9,586 nt of DNA, from positions 1 to 9,586 of the forward strand of contig JAEZGP010000113.1 of assembly GCA_023437285.1 (NCBI GenBank), in the 5' to 3' direction. The notes under the pieces were generated by a model, which worked only from the letters and a program-made list of their open reading frames with translations, had not been told where the DNA came from and did no database searches. This document shows positions 5,811 through 9,586 of this stretch, in pieces; position 1 is the stretch's first letter; each line of letters opens with the position of its first letter. The stretch comes from Actinomycetes bacterium. Lineage in GTDB: Bacteria > Actinomycetota > Actinomycetes > Mycobacteriales > Micromonosporaceae. Both the position numbers and the translations under genes were made by a program.

Positions 5811-7201
5811 GCCCGCACCTCCGCCGGGCCGAAGAACGTGTAGTACCGGCCGTCCGTGGCCACCCGGCCCAGGTAGAGGGCCAGCTCGCGGGCGTGGTAG
5901 TCGCCCCACATGCTCGACTCACCGTTGGGCACCGACTGTCCCGCGTGGACCTGGTCCCAGCCGTTGGGTCGGTGGTAGACGGAGTGCAGCAGCAGCCCCT
6001 GGTGGGCGTCGTCGGAGCTCAGGTACGGCTCGGCGAACAGGGTGTCGGCCACGGTGAGCCCGGCCTGCCAGTACCGCCGGCCCGCCTCGGCGTCGCCGTG
6101 TTCGCTCAGGTAGCGCCCGAGCCGCAGCAGGCCCTGCGCGCCGATCGCGGCGGCCGACGAGTCGACGGGCTCGTGCGCGTTGTACGGGTCGGCGGGCCGG
6201 TCGAGGTAGTCGCCCAGGTGGACGAGCCCCGGGGCACCGGTGTCCCAGTACGGCACGCCGTCGACGGGGGTGTGCTCCAGATAGAAGTCGCAGGTGGCTC
6301 GGGCGGCGCGCAGGAAAAGGTCGGTCACCTCGGCGCGGCCGCCGTACGGGTCGAGCTCGGCGTCGTCGAGGACGTCGAGGAACTCCAGCTGCTCCGCGAA
6401 GCCGAGCATGGCCCACGCGAGGCCCCGGGTCCACGTGGTGAACGGCGAGTAGCCCTGCTGGGTGCTGGGGGCCCGGAAGTTGCCGTCGTTGACGTTGAAC
6501 AGCGCCTCGTGGGCGGTGCGTCCGTTGATGTCGTAGCCGTCGCGCCCCTCGCCGTAGAAGACGTTCCACGTGGCGGTGGAGCGGGCGTGCTGGATGAGAC
6601 GGTCGAGCAGCGAGATCCGCTCGTCCTGCTCGCCCATGAGCACGTGCCCGAGCAGGTGCGACACGGCCAGGGCCCGGCAGGAGCGGATCGTGTCGACGAA
6701 CAGCGACTGCGGGCCGTTGAACGAGTAGATGTAGCCGTGCCCGGCCGCCGTGGTGCGCCAGCGCGACGCCTGCACGGCGCCGGTGAGCTTCAGGGCCAGC
6801 TCGTAGAAGTCGCCCTCCCGGGGGTCCTCGACCAAGCGGCCCTCGCGCATGAGGCGCCACAGGTTGCCGTACGTGCTGACGTTGTTGAACCCGTGGTCGT
6901 GCACGCCGGTGTGGCTGACGTGGCTGGCCATGACGGCGACGGTGCGGTCGCGGCCCATGGCCAGGTAGCGCTCGTCGTCGGTGGCGTCGAACTGCAGGAT
7001 CGCCGAACCGTACTGGAAGCCCTGGGTCCATTCGGTCCAGCCGCGCGCCGTGTAGCGACCGTCGACGGTGAACACCGGCGCGGCCGAGCCCGGCGGGCAG
7101 CTCGCGTCGATCGAGTCGATCTTGCTGGCCGACAGCTGCCACATCTGATCAGTCTTGGGAAGCAGGTCGGCCGCGGTGAGGTCGTCGTTGATGTGCAGCA
7201 T
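5807..7201 (-). CDS. GH88-type unsaturated glucuronyl hydrolase
   Basis: Predicted to hydrolyse the unsaturated uronyl residue left at the non-reducing end of oligosaccharides by polysaccharide lyases, by hydration of the double bond. 464 residues, longer than the roughly 380 of the Bacillus UGL prototype. No signal peptide, so cytoplasmic. An (alpha/alpha)6-barrel pattern is suggested by [28 protein letters not shown] (Asp102, probable first catalytic Asp), SLFVDTIRS (Asp170, matching the second Asp) and [20 protein letters not shown], which matches the QG-S-W-RGQAW block. Start ATG at 7201 with GGGAGA about 10 bases upstream; an in-frame GTG at 7237 has no such site. It is first in a two-gene unit with the SDR, and a LacI-type operator lies 40 bp upstream. 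Substrate could come from pectin, rhamnogalacturonan or a glycosaminoglycan; no lyase or transporter is in the window. GH105 is the main alternative. Confidence 0.85.
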   Translation of the reverse strand: MLHINDDLTAADLLPKTDQMWQLSASKIDSIDASCPPGSAAPVFTVDGRYTARGWTEWTQGFQYGSAILQFDATDDERYLAMGRDRTVAVMASHVSHTGVHDHGFNNVSTYGNLWRLMREGRLVEDPREGDFYELALKLTGAVQASRWRTTAAGHGYIYSFNGPQSLFVDTIRSCRALAVSHLLGHVLMGEQDERISLLDRLIQHARSTATWNVFYGEGRDGYDINGRTAHEALFNVNDGNFRAPSTQQGYSPFTTWTRGLAWAMLGFAEQLEFLDVLDDAELDPYGGRAEVTDLFLRAARATCDFYLEHTPVDGVPYWDTGAPGLVHLGDYLDRPADPYNAHEPVDSSAAAIGAQGLLRLGRYLSEHGDAEAGRRYWQAGLTVADTLFAEPYLSSDDAHQGLLLHSVYHRPNGWDQVHAGQSVPNGESSMWGDYHARELALYLGRVATDGRYYTFFGPAEVRA

Positions 7202-7240
7202 CGCGGCGGCGTCTCCCTGGCGGTGGCGTCGAGGCACGCT

Positions 7241-7254
7241 GGAAAGCGCTTACC
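7241..7254 (-). promoter_or_regulatory. LacI-family-type operator upstream of the GH88 operon
   Basis: GGAAAGCGCTTACC is a 14-bp near-palindrome with one mismatched pair and a central AAGCGCTT, the hallmark of LacI-family sugar regulators in actinobacteria. It lies 40 bp upstream of the GH88 start. A weak -35-like TTGGGT lies further upstream on the minus strand (about 7280-7275), placing the operator close to the expected transcription start, a repression position. The regulator gene is not in the window. Confidence 0.72.
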
Positions 7255-7296
7255 TCATGGACTCGGGTACCTTAACCCAACGCCCGGCCGACGCGA

Positions 7297-7340
7297 CAGG
7301 GCCGGCGGCGATCGCGTATCCGCAACCGCCGCCGGCCCTG
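7297..7340 (-). terminator. serA terminator hairpin
   Basis: CAGGGCCGGCGGCG (7297-7310) and CGCCGCCGGCCCTG (7327-7340) form a 14-bp perfect stem with a 16-base loop, 11 bp past the serA stop. No T-tract. It separates serA from the GH88 operon, which is therefore probably transcribed on its own. Confidence 0.7.
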
Positions 7341-7351
7341 GCCGGACAACG

Positions 7352-8944
7352 TCAGTCGGTGAGGTCGACCGTCGAGGAGGCGGTCGCGCCGATGGCCGTC
7401 GTGGCCTTCTCCAGCATGTCGGCGTCCACCGGCGAGTCGACCGTGAGCATCATGAGCGCCTCGCCGCCCGCCTCGCGCCGCGCGACCTGCATCGCGGCGA
7501 TGTTGACGCCCAGCTCGCCCAGGATCGAGCCGACCACGCCGACGATGCCCGGCCGGTCGACGTACCGGAAGAACAGCAGGTGCCCGTCCGCCACGAGGTC
7601 GATGTCGTACCCGTCCAGCTCGGTCAGCTTGCGCACCTCGCGTACGCCCGGCACGTACGTGCCCGACACCGAGATGAGCCGGCCGCTGGGCTTGGCGCCG
7701 CGCACCGTGATCAGGTTGAGGTGGTCGGTGGCCTCGGTCGACGTGGTCAGCTCCAGCTCCACGCCGCGCTCGGCGGCCAGGTGCGGCGCGTTGACGTAGG
7801 TGACCTGCTCGGCCACGACCGGCGCGAACAGGCCCTTGGCCGCCGCGAGCTTGAGCACGCTCACGTCGTTGGCCACGATCTCGCCGCGTACCTCGACGGT
7901 GACGCTGGCCGCCACGCCGCCGGCCAGGGCGGTGAACACCCGGCCGAGCTTCTCGGCGAGCGGCAGCAGCGGCCGCACGTCCTCGGCGACCACGCCGCCG
8001 GTCTGCACGTTCACCGCGTCCGGCACGAACTCGCCGAGCAGCGCCAGCTGCACGCTCCTGGCCACGGCGAGGCCGGCCTTGTCCTGCGCCTCGACCGTGG
8101 AGGCGCCCAGGTGCGGCACGGCCACCACGCTGTCGAAGGCGAACAGCGGCGAGTCGGTGCACGGCTCCTTGGCGAACACGTCGAGGCCCACGCCGCCGAC
8201 CCGGCCCTCGGCCACCGCCTCGGCCAGCGCCTCCTCGTCGATGAGCCCGCCGCGCGCCGCGTTGACGATCCGTACGGTCGGCTTGACCAGTTGCAGCTCC
8301 TTGGCGCCGATGAGACCCACGGTCTCGGGCGTTTTGGGCAGGTGGATGGAGATGAAGTCGCTCTCGCGCAGCAGCTCCTCCAGCCCGACGAGCCGGATGC
8401 CTAGCTGCGCGGCGCGGGCCGGCTGCACGTACGGGTCGTAGGCGATCAGGCGCGTACCGAAGGCGGCCATGCGCTGCGCGAACAGCACACCGATGCGGCC
8501 CAGGCCCACCACGCCGACCGTCTTGCCCTGGATCTCGACGCCGGTGAACTTCGACCGCTTCCACTCGCCGCGCTTGAGCGACGCGCTGGCGGTGGCGGTG
8601 TGCCGGGCCACCGCGAGCAGCAGCGCGATCGCCTGCTCGGCGGCGGAGACGATGTTGGAGGTGGGGGCGTTGACGACCATGACGCCCCGGGCGGTGGCGG
8701 CCGGGACGTCGACGTTGTCGAGGCCGACACCGGCGCGGGCGACGACCTTGAGCCGGCGACCGGCCGCGATGGCCTCCGCGTCGATCTGCGTGGCGCTGCG
8801 CACGATCACGGCGTCGGCGTCGGCGAGCGCGGCCAGCAGGGCGGGCCGGTCGGTGCCGTCGACGTGGCGTACGTCGAAGTCGTGCGCCAGCACGTCGAGG
8901 GCGGCGGGGGCGAGTTCTTCTGCGATGAGGACGACAGCAGGCAT
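7352..8944 (-). CDS. serA: D-3-phosphoglycerate dehydrogenase
   Basis: Catalyses the first step of phosphoserine-route serine synthesis, oxidising 3-phosphoglycerate with NAD in the cytoplasm. 530 residues, matching the long mycobacterial-type enzyme. Domain order: substrate-binding domain split around an NAD Rossmann domain (GLGRIG at 147-152; VARAGVGLDNVD at 68-79). Catalytic Arg231 (NAARGG), Glu260 and His278 (VPHLGAST) are present. Residues about 315-450 form the intervening ASB domain, and about 455-530 the ACT domain (LLFFRYVDRPGIVGVVGSIL, LGVNIAAMQVAR), where serine feedback acts in this class. The ATG at 8944-8942 has GAGGA four bases upstream. The frame stays open upstream, including an ATG at 9019, but without comparable ribosome binding. 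A LacI-operator-like palindrome lies about 90-100 bp upstream; a strong hairpin follows the stop. Confidence 0.96.
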   Translation of the reverse strand: MPAVVLIAEELAPAALDVLAHDFDVRHVDGTDRPALLAALADADAVIVRSATQIDAEAIAAGRRLKVVARAGVGLDNVDVPAATARGVMVVNAPTSNIVSAAEQAIALLLAVARHTATASASLKRGEWKRSKFTGVEIQGKTVGVVGLGRIGVLFAQRMAAFGTRLIAYDPYVQPARAAQLGIRLVGLEELLRESDFISIHLPKTPETVGLIGAKELQLVKPTVRIVNAARGGLIDEEALAEAVAEGRVGGVGLDVFAKEPCTDSPLFAFDSVVAVPHLGASTVEAQDKAGLAVARSVQLALLGEFVPDAVNVQTGGVVAEDVRPLLPLAEKLGRVFTALAGGVAASVTVEVRGEIVANDVSVLKLAAAKGLFAPVVAEQVTYVNAPHLAAERGVELELTTSTEATDHLNLITVRGAKPSGRLISVSGTYVPGVREVRKLTELDGYDIDLVADGHLLFFRYVDRPGIVGVVGSILGELGVNIAAMQVARREAGGEALMMLTVDSPVDADMLEKATTAIGATASSTVDLTD

Positions 8945-9031
8945 GCTTCCTCGCGGTGGCTCGAGCGAAACGCGGACGTTATGGGTGGACGAACGGATAC
9001 GCCACGTCGCGTTCCGCATAGGCTGCCGCCG

Positions 9032-9047
9032 ATCGTAAGCGCTATCC
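9032..9047 (-). promoter_or_regulatory. Candidate serA promoter overlapping a second LacI-type palindrome
   Basis: Minus strand GGATAGCGCTTACG (9047-9034) matches 12 of 14 bases of the operator before the GH88 operon, in the same orientation relative to transcription. A possible -10, TACGAT (9037-9032), overlaps its end, giving a start near 9025 and a 5' leader of about 80 nt for serA. The -35 is not clear. Confidence 0.4.
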
Positions 9048-9120
9048 GGCCGGCTCAGGAGTCCAAGCCCACCCCGCGACACACCCAAAATACCGACAAA
9101 AATCACATAGTACGTGCGGA

Positions 9121-9180
9121 CGCTCGGCGATCGTGGCCAGTGCCACACGTGCTCACCGGCCACGTCCCACCCGCCGAGCG
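9121..9180 (-). terminator. Long stem-loop downstream of the partial right-hand gene
   Basis: Outer arms CGCTCGGCG (9121-9129) and CGCCGAGCG (9172-9180) pair perfectly. Inside, CGTGGCC and GGCCACG pair and the stem continues across a mismatch to GTG/CAC. It starts ten bases past the stop at 9190. The T-run ATTTTTG occurs some 17 bases beyond the stem on the minus strand. Probably the terminator of the right-hand gene. Confidence 0.6.
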
Positions 9181-9189
9181 GCCGCGTCG

Positions 9190-9586
9190 TCAGTCGTCGT
9201 CGCGGCCGCCGCCGTGCGACCCCCTGCCACTGTTGTCGTCGTCGTTGCCGCTGCCGTTTCCGCTGCCGCCATGGTCGTCCACCTCGACCGACTCCCTGAC
9301 GACCGGCTCGCCGCCGGCCCCGTCCGGGCAGCTGATGAACACCGTGACGTCGTCGTGGGTGTCGCTTTCGAACTCGATCCGCGCGGTCGGCGCGGGACCG
9401 CGGACCACATCGTCGACGCGGTACCCGGTGCGCGGGCTCCACTGACGCAACGTGGCCTGGCCGTCGCGGCACGCGAAGCTCACGTAGCCGCCCGTCACCT
9501 GCCTGGTGTGGTCGGCCCGCGTGGTGTCGTCCCCGCCGACCCGGCCGGCCGACGTGACCGACGACCCGGACGGGGCCGGCGTGGGT
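9190..9586 (-). CDS. C-terminal part of a probable secreted protein, function unknown
   Basis: The minus-strand frame is open from the right edge to TGA at 9192-9190, giving about 131 C-terminal residues; the N-terminus is outside the window. The edge side is a Pro/Ser/Thr/Gly linker (PTPAPSGSSVTSAGRVGGDD). It is followed by a small beta-rich segment with two Cys, GGYVSFACRDGQATL and VTVFISCPDG, about 50 residues apart and able to form a disulfide, and by SPRTGYRVDDVVRG. The last 27 residues are a low-complexity Gly/Ser/Asp/Asn/His tail ending in RDDD. Linker, paired Cys and lack of hydrophobic core suggest an exported protein or the outer part of an anchored one. I recall similar Cys-containing C-terminal domains in hypothetical proteins of Micromonosporaceae, without a known role. 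A GTG at 9498 is unlikely to be the start because the frame upstream is equally coding-like. Confidence 0.7.
   Translation of the reverse strand, partial: PTPAPSGSSVTSAGRVGGDDTTRADHTRQVTGGYVSFACRDGQATLRQWSPRTGYRVDDVVRGPAPTARIEFESDTHDDVTVFISCPDGAGGEPVVRESVEVDDHGGSGNGSGNDDDNSGRGSHGGGRDDD

Noticed and set aside
5811..5909. Upstream in-frame starts for the SDR
   Set aside because: They lie inside the GH88 gene and would put extra residues before [15 protein letters not shown], which is the normal SDR N-terminus; ATG 5810 has GGAGGT.
5894..8404. Very long plus-strand open frame opposite GH88 and serA
   Set aside because: It is antisense to two genes with clear conserved motifs, is full of Arg/Gly/Val/His/Asp low-complexity stretches, and is expected from third-position GC bias.
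1..9586. Mobile elements, CRISPR arrays, tRNA genes, toxin-antitoxin or defence systems
   Set aside because: No transposase motifs, direct-repeat/spacer arrays, cloverleaf sequences or recognisable defence proteins were seen.

Overview
The window is high-GC DNA with third-position G/C bias, Shine-Dalgarno sites of the GGAGG type, GTG starts and long hairpins that mostly lack U-tracts. Together with the gene content this points to an actinobacterium. A Micromonosporaceae-like genome is my best guess, because I remember an ilv-serA-leuB-ilvE-cimA neighbourhood from that family; this could not be checked here.

Layout from left to right. Positions 1-1042 (minus): most of cimA (citramalate synthase), running off the left edge. 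Positions 1043-1336: a divergent control region. On the cimA side it holds a 28-codon leader peptide ending in a Val-Gly-Leu-Leu-Ile-Ile run, a GC hairpin and a strong intrinsic terminator, together a candidate branched-chain amino acid attenuator. On the other side it holds a stress-sigma-like promoter. Positions 1337-2598 (plus): a PRC-barrel protein with an internal repeat, then gluconokinase. Positions 2637-4937 (minus): ilvE and leuB, each with its own short promoter region carrying GAACG/CGTTC inverted repeats. Positions 5037-7201 (minus): a GH88-type unsaturated glucuronyl hydrolase translationally coupled to an SDR oxidoreductase, behind a LacI-family-type operator. Positions 7352-8944 (minus): serA, long form with an ACT domain. 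Positions 9190-9586 (minus): the C-terminal part of a probable secreted protein with an acidic Gly/Ser/Asp/His tail.

How it fits together. CimA, LeuB and IlvE are consistent with a threonine-independent isoleucine route: CimA makes citramalate, LeuB can take the methylmalate step as well as its leucine step, and IlvE makes the final amino acids. SerA is a neighbouring amino acid gene. Two sugar-acid modules sit among these genes: GH88+SDR between serA and leuB, and gluconokinase between ilvE and cimA. All genes look intact apart from the two cut by the window edges. I see no tRNA, rRNA, CRISPR array, insertion sequence or phage gene. The least ordinary signals are regulatory: the cimA leader, a LacI-like operator repeated in front of both the GH88 operon and serA, and a motif shared by leuB and ilvE.
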